Below are positions 30,509 through 39,506 of a stretch of 64,000 nt of DNA, piece by piece. The translations under genes and the position numbers were made by a program. Source of the stretch: Micromonospora ferruginea (GTDB taxonomy: Bacteria > Actinomycetota > Actinomycetes > Mycobacteriales > Micromonosporaceae); contig NZ_CP059322.2 of NCBI RefSeq assembly GCF_013694245.2, positions 244,001 to 308,000 on the forward strand, read 5' to 3'. Position 1 is the first letter of the stretch. Each line of letters opens with the position of its first letter. Under the pieces are notes generated by a model, which was given only the letters and a program-made list of their open reading frames with translations, did no database searches and was not told the origin of the DNA.

Positions 30509-32644
30509 ATGGCCGCAGGACGCAGCCGCTGGACCGCGACGCTGATCGCGGTGGCGGTGGTGCTCGGCTGGCTGATCGTCGGCGGCGTCGCCGGCCCGTA
30601 CGCCGGCAAGCTCGGTGACGTCGCCACCAACGACAACGCCTCCTTCCTCCCGGCCGACGCCGAGGCCACCCGCGCCCAGGACCTGTCCGCCGGATTCGTC
30701 GACCGGGAGTCCACCCCGGCGCTCGTGGTCTACGAGCGCACCGGCGGCATCACGCCCGCCGACCAGCAGCGGATCCAGGCCGACGCCGCCCGCTTCGCCC
30801 AGGTGCCCGGCGTGATCGGCCCGCTGCCCCCGCCGATCGTCAGCCAGGACAAGCAGGCCGCCCAGGTGATCGTGCCGATCGACAGCGCCGAGGGCGAACA
30901 GATCCGTAGCGTCGTCGACCAACTGCGGAGCATCGCCGGCCCGGACCGCGACGGGCTCACCGTCGACGTGGCCGGCCCGGCCGGCCTGCTCGGCGACCTG
31001 ATCGAGGTGTTCTCCGCCATCGACGGGCCGCTGCTGCTGGTCACCCTGGTGGTGGTGCTGGTCATCCTGCTGATCGTCTACCGCAGCCCGGTGCTCTGGA
31101 TCTTTCCGCTGCTGGCCGCCGGCATGTCCTACTCACTGGCCGCCGTCTTCGTCTACCTGCTGGCCAAGAACGACGTGGTCAAGCTCAACGGGCAGGCACA
31201 GGGCATCCTCACCGTGCTCGTCTTCGGCGCCGGCACCGACTACGCGCTGCTGCTCATCGCCCGCTACCGCGAGGAACTGCACCGGCACGAACGCCCCTGG
31301 GACGCGATGAAGGCCGCCTGGAAGGGTGCCGCCCCGGCCATCATCGCCTCCGGGGCCACCGTCATCGTCAGCCTGCTCTGCCTGCTGCTGTCCAGCCTCA
31401 ACTCCAACCGGGCGCTCGGCCCGGTCAGCGCCGTCGGCATCGCCGCGACGCTGCTGGTGATGCTGACGTTCCTGCCCGCGCTGCTGGTGCTCGGCGGCCG
31501 GTGGGCGTTCTGGCCCCGGCGACCCCGGCACGACGACGCCGACCCGCGCACCGAGCACGGCATCTGGGGGCGCATCGCCGGCTTCGTGGCGCGCCGCGCG
31601 CGTACCGTCTGGATCGTCACCGCCGTCGTCCTGGCCGCGCTGGCGATCGGGGTGACCCAGCTCGGCGCCACCACCCTCGGCCAGACCCAGCTCTTCACCC
31701 AGCGCACCGACTCGGTGGCCGGGCAGGAGGTCATCGACCGGCACTTCCCGGCCGGCACCGGCAGCCCGGCCACCATCTTCACCCAGCAGGCCGCCGCGCA
31801 GCGGGTCGCCCAGGTGGCGCAGGGCGTCAAGGGTGTCGCCTCGGTCGCGCCGCTCGACCAGCGGGGCGAGAACGCGCCACCGGACCCCAACGCGCCGCCC
31901 AAGGTGGTCGACGGCCGGGTCCAGCTCAACGTCACGCTCGCCGACCCGCCCGACAGCAACGGCGCCGAACAGGCCATCCGCGACCTGCGCGAGGCCGTGC
32001 ACGCGGTGCCCGGCGCGGACGCCGTGGTCGGTGGCTTCACCGCTATCAACGTCGACACCGCCGACGCGTCCGTGCGCGACCGCAACGTCATCATCCCGGT
32101 GGTGCTGCTGGTCATCGCGGTCATCCTGGCGCTGCTGCTGCGCGCCCTGGTCGCCCCGGTGCTGCTGATCGCCACCGTGGTGCTGTCGTTCCTGGCCACG
32201 CTCGGCCTCTGCGCGCTGCTCTTCAAGTACGTCTTCGGCTTCCCCGGCGTCGACCAGTCGTTCCCGCTGTTCGCGTTCGTGTTCCTGGTCGCGCTCGGCA
32301 TCGACTACAACATCTTCCTGATGAGTCGCGTCCGCGAGGAGTCGGTGCGCCGGGGCACCCGGGCCGGGGTGCTCGCCGGCCTGGCGGTCACCGGCGGCGT
32401 CATCACCAGCGCCGGCATCGTGCTCGCCGCCACGTTCTCCGCGCTCGCCGTCCTGCCGCTGGTGGTGCTGGTGGAGTTGGGCGTGGCGGTCGCCGCCGGG
32501 GTGCTGCTCGACACCATCGTGGTCCGCTCGCTGCTGGTGCCCGCGCTCGCGTACGACATCGGGCCCAAGGTGTGGTGGCCGGGCCGGCTGTCGAAGTCGC
32601 ACCGCGACGGCGACCGCGCCGGAGCGGGGGTCGACCGTGCCTGA
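30509..32644 (+). CDS. MMPL-family RND transporter
   Basis: A 711-residue, 12-helix transporter of the MMPL group. It has two homologous halves, each with a large extracytoplasmic domain after helix 1. The halves carry the family motifs GTDYALLLIARYREEL and GIDYNIFLMSRVREES, which hold the Asp-Tyr pairs of the proton relay. ATG 30509 is preceded by GAGGG and GGTGGAG. MMPL proteins export lipids, glycolipids or drugs by proton motive force. The FAD oxidoreductase gene overlaps its 3' end by 8 nt, so the two are coupled. Substrate unknown. Confidence 0.93.
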   Translation: MAAGRSRWTATLIAVAVVLGWLIVGGVAGPYAGKLGDVATNDNASFLPADAEATRAQDLSAGFVDRESTPALVVYERTGGITPADQQRIQADAARFAQVPGVIGPLPPPIVSQDKQAAQVIVPIDSAEGEQIRSVVDQLRSIAGPDRDGLTVDVAGPAGLLGDLIEVFSAIDGPLLLVTLVVVLVILLIVYRSPVLWIFPLLAAGMSYSLAAVFVYLLAKNDVVKLNGQAQGILTVLVFGAGTDYALLLIARYREELHRHERPWDAMKAAWKGAAPAIIASGATVIVSLLCLLLSSLNSNRALGPVSAVGIAATLLVMLTFLPALLVLGGRWAFWPRRPRHDDADPRTEHGIWGRIAGFVARRARTVWIVTAVVLAALAIGVTQLGATTLGQTQLFTQRTDSVAGQEVIDRHFPAGTGSPATIFTQQAAAQRVAQVAQGVKGVASVAPLDQRGENAPPDPNAPPKVVDGRVQLNVTLADPPDSNGAEQAIRDLREAVHAVPGADAVVGGFTAINVDTADASVRDRNVIIPVVLLVIAVILALLLRALVAPVLLIATVVLSFLATLGLCALLFKYVFGFPGVDQSFPLFAFVFLVALGIDYNIFLMSRVREESVRRGTRAGVLAGLAVTGGVITSAGIVLAATFSALAVLPLVVLVELGVAVAAGVLLDTIVVRSLLVPALAYDIGPKVWWPGRLSKSHRDGDRAGAGVDRA

Positions 32645-33869
32645 CACCGACGTGGTCATCGTCGGCGGCGGCCTGGCCGGCCTCGCCGCCGCCCGCCGGC
32701 TGCACCGCGCCGGCGTGCCCTGGCGGCTGCTGGAGGCCGGCGACCGGCTCGGCGGGCGGGTCGCCACCGACGAGGTCGACGGGTTCCTGCTGGACCGCGG
32801 CTTCCAGGTGCTCAACACCGCCTATCCCCGGCTCGGCGCGCTGCTCGACCTCGGCACCCTCGACCTGGGCTGGTTCACCTCGGGCGTGCTGGTGCGCCGC
32901 GGCGACCGGCTGGAACGGCTGGTCAACCCGCTGCGCGAACCCACCGGTGCGCCCGGCGCGCTGACCGCCGGCGTCGGCTCGCTACGCGACCGGCTGCGCC
33001 TGGCCGCGCTCGCCACCGGCTGCGCCACCCTGCCCGTCGGGCGGCTGCTCGCCGCGCCGGAGACCAGCACCGAGACGGCGCTACGCCGGGCCGGGCTCTC
33101 CGCCGCGATCATCGAGGAACTGCTCCGGCCGTTCCTGAGCGGCGTACTGCTCGACCGCGAGCTGGCCACCTCCAGCCACGTCTTCGCGGTCATCCTGCGC
33201 TCCTTCGCCCGGGGCCGGATCGGCCTGCCCGCGCGCGGAATGGGCGCGCTGCCGCAGGCCGTCGCCGCGCCGCTGCCCGCCGAACTGATCGCGCTGCGCA
33301 CCCCGGTCACCGCCGTCGCGCCCGGCCGGGTCCGCACCGAGGCCGGCGAGATCACCTGCCGCGCCGTCGTGGTCGCCGCCGACCCGCCGGCGGCGGCCAC
33401 GCTGCTGCCCGCCGTCGACCGGGTACGCATGCACGCCTACACCACCTACTACCACCGCACCGAGGACGCGCCGCTGGCCGAGCCGATCCTGCTGCTCGAC
33501 GGCGACCGGCGGGAACTGGTCGCCAACACGGTGGTGATCAGCAAGGCCGCGCCCACGTACGCGCCGGCCGGGCAGCACCTGGTGGCCACCTCGGTGGTCG
33601 GCCCGCAGGCCCCGCCCGAACCGGTGATCCGCCGCGAGCTGGACCGCCTCTACGGCCGCCCCACCGCCGACTGGACCCACCTCACCACCGTCTCGGTGCC
33701 GGACGCGCTCCCGGCCGCCCCGCCGCCGCAGGGCCGGCTGCGCAAGCCGGTGGCACTCGGCGACGGCCTCTTCGTGGCCGGCGACCACCGGGACAGCCCG
33801 TCCATCCAGGGCGCGTTGGCCAGCGGCTGGCGGACCGCCGGGGCGGTGCTGGACGAGCTGCGGGGCTGA
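32637..33869 (+). CDS. FAD-dependent amine oxidase/phytoene desaturase-like oxidoreductase
   Basis: A 410-residue flavoprotein. The N-terminal dinucleotide motif VVIVGGGLAGLAAARRLHRAG and the following LLEAGDRLGGRVATDEVDGF are those of the amine-oxidase/protoporphyrinogen-oxidase group. A C-terminal FVAGDHRDSPSIQGALASGW closes the FAD site. The GTG at 32637 overlaps the MMPL gene. The substrate is unknown; coupling to an exporter suggests oxidation of an exported lipid or terpenoid, which is inference. Confidence 0.9.
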   Translation: MPDTDVVIVGGGLAGLAAARRLHRAGVPWRLLEAGDRLGGRVATDEVDGFLLDRGFQVLNTAYPRLGALLDLGTLDLGWFTSGVLVRRGDRLERLVNPLREPTGAPGALTAGVGSLRDRLRLAALATGCATLPVGRLLAAPETSTETALRRAGLSAAIIEELLRPFLSGVLLDRELATSSHVFAVILRSFARGRIGLPARGMGALPQAVAAPLPAELIALRTPVTAVAPGRVRTEAGEITCRAVVVAADPPAAATLLPAVDRVRMHAYTTYYHRTEDAPLAEPILLLDGDRRELVANTVVISKAAPTYAPAGQHLVATSVVGPQAPPEPVIRRELDRLYGRPTADWTHLTTVSVPDALPAAPPPQGRLRKPVALGDGLFVAGDHRDSPSIQGALASGWRTAGAVLDELRG

Positions 33870-34002
33870 GGCCTTTCCGGCGCGTGCCGGCCGGCTGCTC
33901 GCTGTTATCCTCGCGTTGCCCACCGTGCTGCCGCGGCCGACGTCGCCGCCGGGCCGGTGGTGGCCGGAGATCGATCGGCAGGTTACGATCCGGCGCGGTG
34001 AC

Positions 34003-34079
34003 GGGGCGGTAGCTCAGCCGGTTAGAGCAGGGGACTCATAATCCCTCGGTCGCGGGTTCGAACCCCGCCCGCCCCACCA
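34003..34079 (+). tRNA. tRNA with CAT anticodon (elongator Met or lysidine-type Ile2)
   Basis: 77-nt cloverleaf. GGGGCGG pairs with CCGCCCC, the anticodon stem GGGGA/TCCCT has loop CTCATAA with CAT at 34037-34039, the T-arm is GCGGG/CCCGC, and CCA is encoded. A -10 (TACGAT, 33984-33989) is 13 nt upstream. CAT can be Met or, with lysidine, Ile; the AGGGGACTCATAATCCCTCGGTCGC context is reminiscent of Ile2, but I cannot decide. An integrase remnant starts 15 nt downstream, so the 3' end may be an attachment site. Confidence 0.93.
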
Positions 34080-34093
34080 GCCGTTCTCCCAGC

Positions 34094-34513
34094 TCAGCCA
34101 TGCTGCCGACGACCCGAACCCGTCGCATCGAGGTCCGGACCGACGCCCGCAGTCCGCGCTGAGTCCGCAGCAGCACGACCCGCCGCCCGGTCGAGGCGAT
34201 CCGCCATCTGGTCCAGGTCGTCCTCGAACAGGTCCGCGTACACATCCAGCGTCATGGCCGCCGAAGCGTGCCCGAGCATCCGCTGCACAGCCTTGACGTT
34301 GGCGCCCTCAGCCACCGCGAGACTGGCCGCCGTATGCCGCAGCTCGTGCGGAGTCAGGCCCGCGAGCCCGACCGACACCGCAGCCCGATCGAAGACCCGA
34401 CGACGGAAGTTGTTGTTACGCAACACCCCGCCCGCGGGGGACGTGAACACCAGCTCGTCACCGGAACGGCCGGCAATCCGCGCGGCGATCGGCTCGACCA
34501 GGAACCGGGGGAG
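34094..34513 (-). pseudogene. tyrosine recombinase (phage integrase) C-terminal remnant
   Basis: Reading leftward from about 34513, the frame encodes only the catalytic C-terminal part of a tyrosine integrase: DELVFTSPAGGVLRNNNFRR, then LTPHELRHTAASL with the Arg and His of HELRHT, MLGHASAAMTLDVYADLF with the LGH motif and Tyr nucleophile. The N-terminal and SAM-like core domains are absent; upstream residues in the frame are low-complexity and unlike integrases. It sits 15 nt from a tRNA 3' end, the usual integration site. I see no second copy of the tRNA end on the far side. This looks like a decayed integrative element. Confidence 0.85.
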
Positions 34514-34630
34514 CGGCGGCGGAGATGGGCTTCGGGGAGAGGAGCGGTTGACCGGCAGGCCGTGAAAGCGCAAAGACAGCGGCGACGGCAGGGTCAGCGA
34601 TGAGAGCCGAGCACGGACTAACCTGACGCG

Positions 34631-34939
34631 GTGTCGATCAACACCAGCGATTTCGAGGCATGCCGGCGGCTTTTCACCTACCGTGCGGGAATCTGGGTCT
34701 ACCGTTTGGCGATCCTCTTGGCTGTCTTTCCGTGGCCGTTCCGGGCAGCGGGTGTGCGGCTGGTGTCCCCCCAGGGGGCGGCGACGATGGCTGCCGTTGG
34801 CTTCATCCTGGTGTTCGCCGGCCATCGCCTCGTTCTCCGCGCTCATCAGCGAGCAGGGTATTTCGGTGACGGCTACGACCCGTTGCGGCCGCCGGGCGGC
34901 CTGGTTGCCCGAGACGTGTTACGCCTGACGTACTGGTAG
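34631..34939 (+). CDS. small membrane protein, possible accessory gene of a decayed element
   Basis: A 102-residue protein, not recognised. It has two hydrophobic segments (about residues 22-38 and 48-66) and ends DGYDPLRPPGG...DVLRLTYW. The GTG at 34631 follows a weakly purine-rich stretch with no clear ribosome site. Base composition is less GC-biased than in neighbours, and it contains a rare TTA codon at 34919-34921. It lies directly after an integrase remnant. It may be a genuine small gene of the former mobile element, or non-coding. Confidence 0.45.
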   Translation: MSINTSDFEACRRLFTYRAGIWVYRLAILLAVFPWPFRAAGVRLVSPQGAATMAAVGFILVFAGHRLVLRAHQRAGYFGDGYDPLRPPGGLVARDVLRLTYW

Positions 34940-35308
34940 CCGCAACGACTGATCTTGTTCTACTCCCAAGACCGCCCACTGGTCCGAGCGGTCCGCATCC
35001 AGTCCGCAAGAGGTCGACGGGCGGTGGGGGAGTGGTGAGAGATGTCGAGAGGTGTTTTCGCTGGTAGGAGCCCACTCGGCCAGGTCGCGATCTGCTGGGC
35101 GGGGGCTGGGCGATCGGTGACAGCCCTGTACTTGACGTCGAGGGTGGCCGTGCGGCAGGGCTTGCCACCCTTTGGGTCAGCCGAGGGATGGACTGGCCGG
35201 CGAAACTCACCCCGCCTGACCGCACCGTCAGGGATGTGGTGGCCGCTGTCCACGTACTGCGAGGCGAGGACCCCGGCCGGTAGCGGTGCAGCCATCAATA
35301 CAGCCCGG
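34940..35308. other. 369-nt stretch without a supported gene
   Basis: Open frames exist on both strands, but none shows a recognisable domain, a good ribosome site or actinomycete codon bias. The region is lower in GC than its surroundings. It may be residue of the integrated element marked by the integrase remnant. Confidence 0.5.
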
Positions 35309-35902
35309 TCAGCGTGGAACATAGCCGTTCGGAGAGTGGACCAACAGGCGGAAGCCCATCGGCACCTGTTGGTGACGAGGCAGGCCGAGCACGGCGTAGT
35401 CGACCGCGAGGTCATCGAAAAAGAGCCCTGATCCAGGAGCCATCTCCACGTCCGGGATCGTGATCGTGACGAAGACCGGCAGCTCCATGCCCGCCCCCAC
35501 CTTGATCGGTCGGAACGGTGTCGCCGCAGCAGGGTCGAACATCACGACAGTGGCCTCGTCGGCCTGGTTCACCGCCAGACGTGCCGTCTTGAACACCTGC
35601 CGATCCGCAGGACCGTCATTGGCCGTGATGCCGGTGATCGTCACTGGCATCGGACCCGGATTGCGGATGGACGCGCCGAAGGTGATCTGCCCTCCGGGAT
35701 TGAAGGCGAATCGCACCTCCGTCCGCTGCTCTTCCGTGCGGGACTCCGCGTCAGCCCCGTGCCACCATGAGCTGCCGTGATCGAGGCGATGGCCGATGGC
35801 GACCGACAGATAACCGGCGCACAGCGCGACAGCGAGCACCGCAGCGACCACGAGCCGCCTACGGCGCGTCACAGGGGGGACATGCACCGGTTTCAAGGTC
35901 AT
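35309..35902 (-). CDS. membrane-anchored protein of unknown function
   Basis: About 197 residues from the ATG at 35902. The N-terminus is a basic stretch (TRRRRLVVAAVLAVALCAGYL), a single membrane anchor. The rest is an extracytoplasmic, beta-rich domain with SIRNPGPMPVTITGITAND and PVFVTITIPD, like an Ig-type fold. No ribosome site is clear, and an in-frame ATG lies at 35932. Function unknown. It is 62 nt from the VOC/pterin-dehydratase gene on the same strand. Confidence 0.65.
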   Translation of the reverse strand: MTLKPVHVPPVTRRRRLVVAAVLAVALCAGYLSVAIGHRLDHGSSWWHGADAESRTEEQRTEVRFAFNPGGQITFGASIRNPGPMPVTITGITANDGPADRQVFKTARLAVNQADEATVVMFDPAAATPFRPIKVGAGMELPVFVTITIPDVEMAPGSGLFFDDLAVDYAVLGLPRHQQVPMGFRLLVHSPNGYVPR

Positions 35903-35964
35903 GGCAGCGCACGCTACAAGGCGCATGCGCATGGCGCTGCCCGTGCCGGTAGCCCGTCTTGATC

Positions 35965-36636
35965 TCATGGATCGGTGATGACCGGACCGGCGGTGTCGGA
36001 ACGGCGCTGGTCGCGGCCGACCCAGGTGGCGACGCACGCCTCGTTGCCCTCGGCGTCGGCCAGGACCCACCACATCGGCGCGTGCGCGTCGGAGACGAGG
36101 TGGCCGCCCGCGGCCAGGGCGGCGGCGATGCGGGCCTCGGCCTGGTCGTGCGGGACGGCGACATCGAGGTGCATGCGGTTGCGGTGTGGACGCGCCGCGT
36201 CCATCTGCTGCAACCCGAGGCCCGGGCCGCGCCGCGCCGGGTCGCCCAGGTAGTCGTCGCCGACCGCGCGGTAGCCGAGCAGCGCCCGCCAGAACGGCAG
36301 CACCCTTGCGCCGACGAGTACGTCGAGGGTGACGTTGACGAGCTGCACGGCGGTCGGGTCGGCGGGAATGCCCAGCGCCCGGGCGACGGCCGAGATCCGC
36401 CGGGCCAGCTCGACGTCGCGCCGGGACAGGGACACGGTGACGCCGTCGTGGCGCAGGTCGACGCTGACGTACCGCTGCTCGGTCTCGCCGGCGAGCTGAC
36501 CGATCCCGTCGGCGAGCGCGACGCCCTCGGCCAGTGAACCGGTCCGGAAGCGGGCCGAGACCGCGTGGTAGAGGCATCGCCAGTCCTCGACACCGTCGGC
36601 CGCGTGGAACTGCCCGGCGGTGATCTGCGCAGTCAT
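35965..36636 (-). CDS. pterin-4a-carbinolamine dehydratase-like / VOC fusion protein
   Basis: A 223-residue two-part protein. Residues about 10-95 look like a pterin-carbinolamine-dehydratase fold (FHAADGVEDWRCLYHAVSAR, YVSVDLRHDGVTVSLSRRD). Residues about 110-215 form a VOC/glyoxalase-like domain (LDVLVGARVLPFWRALLGYRA, NRMHLDVAVPHDQAEARI, ADAEGNEACVATW). ATG 36636 follows TAGCCT (36644-36649 on this strand) by 7 nt, a leaderless layout. Fusions of this kind are common in actinobacteria, usually annotated only as VOC proteins. Enzymatic activity is unproven. Confidence 0.85.
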   Translation of the reverse strand: MTAQITAGQFHAADGVEDWRCLYHAVSARFRTGSLAEGVALADGIGQLAGETEQRYVSVDLRHDGVTVSLSRRDVELARRISAVARALGIPADPTAVQLVNVTLDVLVGARVLPFWRALLGYRAVGDDYLGDPARRGPGLGLQQMDAARPHRNRMHLDVAVPHDQAEARIAAALAAGGHLVSDAHAPMWWVLADAEGNEACVATWVGRDQRRSDTAGPVITDP

Positions 36637-36668
36637 GCCGGCGAGGCTAACAGCGGCGGCGCCGGCGA

Positions 36669-37175
36669 CTACCCGTCGCCGCACCCGACCGCGACGTCCA
36701 GCACCGACAGCCGTCCCGCCCGGAACGCCGCGGCCTGCTCGGCGGTCAGCTTGTCGGACGCCGAGGGCGGATCACTCGCCTGCCAGCGGTTGACGTGCAC
36801 GAAACAGCCGTGCCATCGCCCGCGTCCGACCATGTCGAGGCCGGGGAACACCTGATCGTTCGGCGGAATGCTGAGGACGAGCCCGGGCCCGGACACGCGG
36901 GCGAGGACGTCGTCGTCCGGAGGCCCGACGAAGATCGCGACGGCGGCGCGAGCCTCGTCCGGCGCGGTGCCGGGATCGATGTAGTCGTCCACCCGCTCGT
37001 AGCCACGCACGTCGATGTCGGACAGGTGGCGTTGCGCCGGGGTCTGCGCGGGACCGATCAGCCTGAGCACGCCGAAACAGCAGGCGACGACCCCGACGAT
37101 CGACAGCCACCGGACATGTCGGCGTCGCGACCGCACGGGTACGCGTTCGTCAGCGACGTCGTCGGGGGCGGGCAC
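36669..37175 (-). CDS. small membrane-anchored protein of unknown function
   Basis: A 168-residue protein, not recognised. One N-terminal membrane segment (WLSIVGVVACCFGVLRLIG) is followed by an extracytoplasmic domain. That domain contains VAIFVGPPDDDVLARVSGPG and a C-terminal VLDVAVGCGDG; two Cys could form a disulphide. The GTG at 37175 lies 6 nt after TACTGT (plus-strand 37182-37187), a leaderless promoter, which supports this start. It is divergent from another small membrane protein gene at 37238. Confidence 0.68.
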   Translation of the reverse strand: MPAPDDVADERVPVRSRRRHVRWLSIVGVVACCFGVLRLIGPAQTPAQRHLSDIDVRGYERVDDYIDPGTAPDEARAAVAIFVGPPDDDVLARVSGPGLVLSIPPNDQVFPGLDMVGRGRWHGCFVHVNRWQASDPPSASDKLTAEQAAAFRAGRLSVLDVAVGCGDG

Positions 37176-37237
37176 GCCGACACAGTAGGCCGAAAGACGC
37201 GAGCACGGTGGGCCGTACCTCGATCTATCATGTCCCG

Positions 37238-37675
37238 GTGCGGAAACGCCTGCGGATCGTGTGCGGGCTGGCCCTGGCCGGCGTGCTCGCCCTACCGGTC
37301 GCCGTGCTCGGCGTCCATGTCACCCATCCTCGTGACGAGGCCGGATACCTGGCCCACCTCAAGCAGTACGGCGACCGGCAGACCGACCAGCCCCTGCGGG
37401 TGCTGCCACCCACCGCGGACCTGGTCGCCGAGGGAGACGCGGCCTGCGACTGGCTGCGCGGGCAGCCGTACGCCCTCTGGCGGCACGATGCGCGGTACGG
37501 CGATCTGGCGGTCTACGAGCGTTACCTCGAACAGGTGGGCGACCGCCCGCCGACGTGGGGCACCGCCCTGCCGGATCTCCGGTCGGTGACCGGGGGCGCG
37601 TGGACCTACCTGTGCCCGGCGGACCGGGAGCTTCGGCAGCCCCGTCGCAATCCCTTCGCCCCCAAGCCCGACTGA
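37238..37675 (+). CDS. small membrane-anchored protein of unknown function
   Basis: A 145-residue protein from the GTG at 37238: basic N-terminus, one hydrophobic segment (IVCGLALAGVLALPVAVLGV), then a soluble part with AACDWLRGQPYALWR and YLCPADRELRQPRR. TATCAT (37226-37231) stands 6 nt before the GTG, which fits a leaderless transcript and argues against the upstream ATG at 37208 that overlaps the promoter. It is divergent from the gene at 36669-37175; both are single-anchor proteins. Function unknown. Confidence 0.65.
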   Translation: MRKRLRIVCGLALAGVLALPVAVLGVHVTHPRDEAGYLAHLKQYGDRQTDQPLRVLPPTADLVAEGDAACDWLRGQPYALWRHDARYGDLAVYERYLEQVGDRPPTWGTALPDLRSVTGGAWTYLCPADRELRQPRRNPFAPKPD

Positions 37676-37763
37676 ACGAGGCATTCGGCAGCCGTCGACC
37701 GCGACGCCGGCGCGCCGGTCGCGCCCGACCCGACAAGACAGCGGGCCGGGCGCGTCGTGCCGG

Positions 37764-38495
37764 TTACGCCACGAAACGGGAACGGCGCCGGCGGCCGATC
37801 AGGAAGCCCACGCCGCCGAGGAGTAGGAGCGCACCGCCGATGCCGGCCACGGTCGCGGTGTCGGTGCCGGTCACGGGCAGCCCACCACCCTCGCCGCCCT
37901 CGCCGCCGGGAGCACCGGGCGTGACGGAGGAGACGGGAGTCGGCACCACGGTCGTGGTGGCGCTGGGCGTCGGGGTGGGCTGGGACGTCGGCGTCGCCGT
38001 CGGCGTGGGCTGAGCCGCGCAGTCGAGCGCCCGCGCGTCGTACAGGCCGGTGTTCAGGTAGGCGAGGAGAACGTCGACGGTCCCGTCGTCGAGCGCCTTC
38101 TTCGCCGCGTCCTGCACGTTGGTGCCGGCGTCGGTCAACGTGCGGTACGCCTCGATCCGCAGAGCCGGCAACCAGGCGCTGACCAGGTCCGTCTTGAGAA
38201 ATGCCCGCAGGTCGTCCGCGGTGCCGTCGAGCCGCTTCTGGATGGCGTCGGGCACCACCGGCAACTGCTCGCGCTTCGCCTCGGCCATGAGCTGGTTGGC
38301 CAACACGCGGACCTCGGTGTCGGTGGCGGTGTCCAGGTCGATGGTGACGAGTTCACGGAGGTCCTTGTAGACCTGCCGCTCGACCGTCTGGCAGGCCGCG
38401 TCCTGCCCGGGCACCTGGGCCTGGGCCACGGTCGGCGCCGCCGGAATCATGAAGGCCAGCGCCACCAGGACGCCGGCCGATAACTTCCATCGCAT
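37764..38495 (-). CDS. ALF-repeat surface protein with LPXTG-type sorting signal
   Basis: A 243-residue exported protein. Signal peptide residues 1-27 end AQAQV. The mature part is helical, with segments such as LRAFLKTDLVSAWLPALRIEAYRTLTD and VDVLLAYLNTGLYDA resembling short ALF repeats. A Pro/Thr linker (QPTPTATPTSQPTPTPSATT) leads to a sorting signal: LPVTG, hydrophobic stretch, then RRRRSR. It should be anchored to the wall by a sortase. ATG 38495 has GGGGAGG about 10 nt upstream. The partner sortase is not in this window. Confidence 0.85.
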   Translation of the reverse strand: MRWKLSAGVLVALAFMIPAAPTVAQAQVPGQDAACQTVERQVYKDLRELVTIDLDTATDTEVRVLANQLMAEAKREQLPVVPDAIQKRLDGTADDLRAFLKTDLVSAWLPALRIEAYRTLTDAGTNVQDAAKKALDDGTVDVLLAYLNTGLYDARALDCAAQPTPTATPTSQPTPTPSATTTVVPTPVSSVTPGAPGGEGGEGGGLPVTGTDTATVAGIGGALLLLGGVGFLIGRRRRSRFVA

Positions 38496-38590
38496 GTGGA
38501 TGGTCCTCCCCGTTGCCGACAAAACATGGGGATGTTACCGGCGGTGAGCGAACCACGCTGCCCCGCGAGATCGAGATCGTCCACGTCCAT

Positions 38591-39448
38591 CTAGGAACCG
38601 TCGGCGTCGCGGGAACCGCGCAGCGCCCCCACGGCCACCAGCGCCGTGCCGGCGAGCGCGATCGCCGTCTCCACGGCCTCCGAGGCCCGCGTCACGCCCG
38701 TCGTCGACGTGCTCACCGTCAACCCCACCTCCAGGAAGGTGGCCTCGGCGGGATGGGCGAACAGCCACCAGCCCGCCCACGACGAGGCGAGATCCGCGTA
38801 CCCGCGGACCGCCGCGAACGACAGCAGGACCAATCCCGCCGGGAGCAGCCAGCGCCGGTCGGCCCGCGGTCCGGACAGCGCGAGCGCCCCGATGGCCACG
38901 AGGGCGGCGAGCAGCGCCGGCCACACCGCCCCGAGCAGGTCCGGCAGCGGACGACCGTCCAGATTCCGCGCCGATGTCAGCCCGAGCCAGGCGAGCAGCG
39001 GCAGCGCGAGCACGGCGGTCACCGTTCCGCGCCGCCGGCCGCGCGCCGGCAACGCCGTCACACCGACCGCGAGGCAGAGTACGCCGAGCGCCACACCAGC
39101 CGAAGCAAGCCTCTCCCGGTCGATCAGCTCCCGCCCGTGCGCCGCCAGGGCCACCTTCGCCAACCCGGCGCCGGAGGTCGGCCAGCCAGCCTCGTCGGCC
39201 TGCTCCCGGTACCAGAGCAGCCTCGTCGCCGTCACCACGGCCAGCAGCCCGACCCCGGTGGCCACCGCCCACCGGACCCGGCGCGCACCCCGGCTCGCCA
39301 ACACGTGACCGAGCAGGGAAAGCAGCATGACCACGCCGAACTGCAGCGATGCGGCCCGCATGGCGAGCAGCGCCGCCGCGACCGAGAGCACACCGGCCGC
39401 GACGGATCCGACGAGCAGGCCGAGCGGGAGACGCATGGTCAGGATCAT
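38591..39448 (-). CDS. multi-spanning membrane protein of unknown function
   Basis: About 285 residues with seven or eight hydrophobic helices separated by short, Arg-rich loops. No family motif is recognised. ATGs at 39448 and 39436 are both possible. The gene is divergent from the DinB gene at 39507, and the two promoters must share about 60 nt. Could be a transporter-like or DUF-family integral membrane protein; nothing in the sequence names a substrate. Confidence 0.7.
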   Translation of the reverse strand: MILTMRLPLGLLVGSVAAGVLSVAAALLAMRAASLQFGVVMLLSLLGHVLASRGARRVRWAVATGVGLLAVVTATRLLWYREQADEAGWPTSGAGLAKVALAAHGRELIDRERLASAGVALGVLCLAVGVTALPARGRRRGTVTAVLALPLLAWLGLTSARNLDGRPLPDLLGAVWPALLAALVAIGALALSGPRADRRWLLPAGLVLLSFAAVRGYADLASSWAGWWLFAHPAEATFLEVGLTVSTSTTGVTRASEAVETAIALAGTALVAVGALRGSRDADGS

Positions 39449-39506
39449 GGCACGCCCGAGCCGGATCGGGGCCCGCGCCGGAGGCCGATGCCGCATGCTG
39501 GCCGGC

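Noticed and set aside
30112..30714. 200-codon minus-strand frame across tRNA-Asn
   Set aside because: It runs through a tRNA gene and the start of the MMPL gene, so it is non-coding.
34631..34939. Toxin gene of the decayed element
   Set aside because: Two hydrophobic segments are visible, but no partner or family supports this role; kept only as a low-confidence membrane protein.
35042..35431. 129-codon plus-strand frame in the region after the integrase remnant
   Set aside because: No domain, poor codon bias and overlap with the C-terminus of the minus-strand membrane protein.
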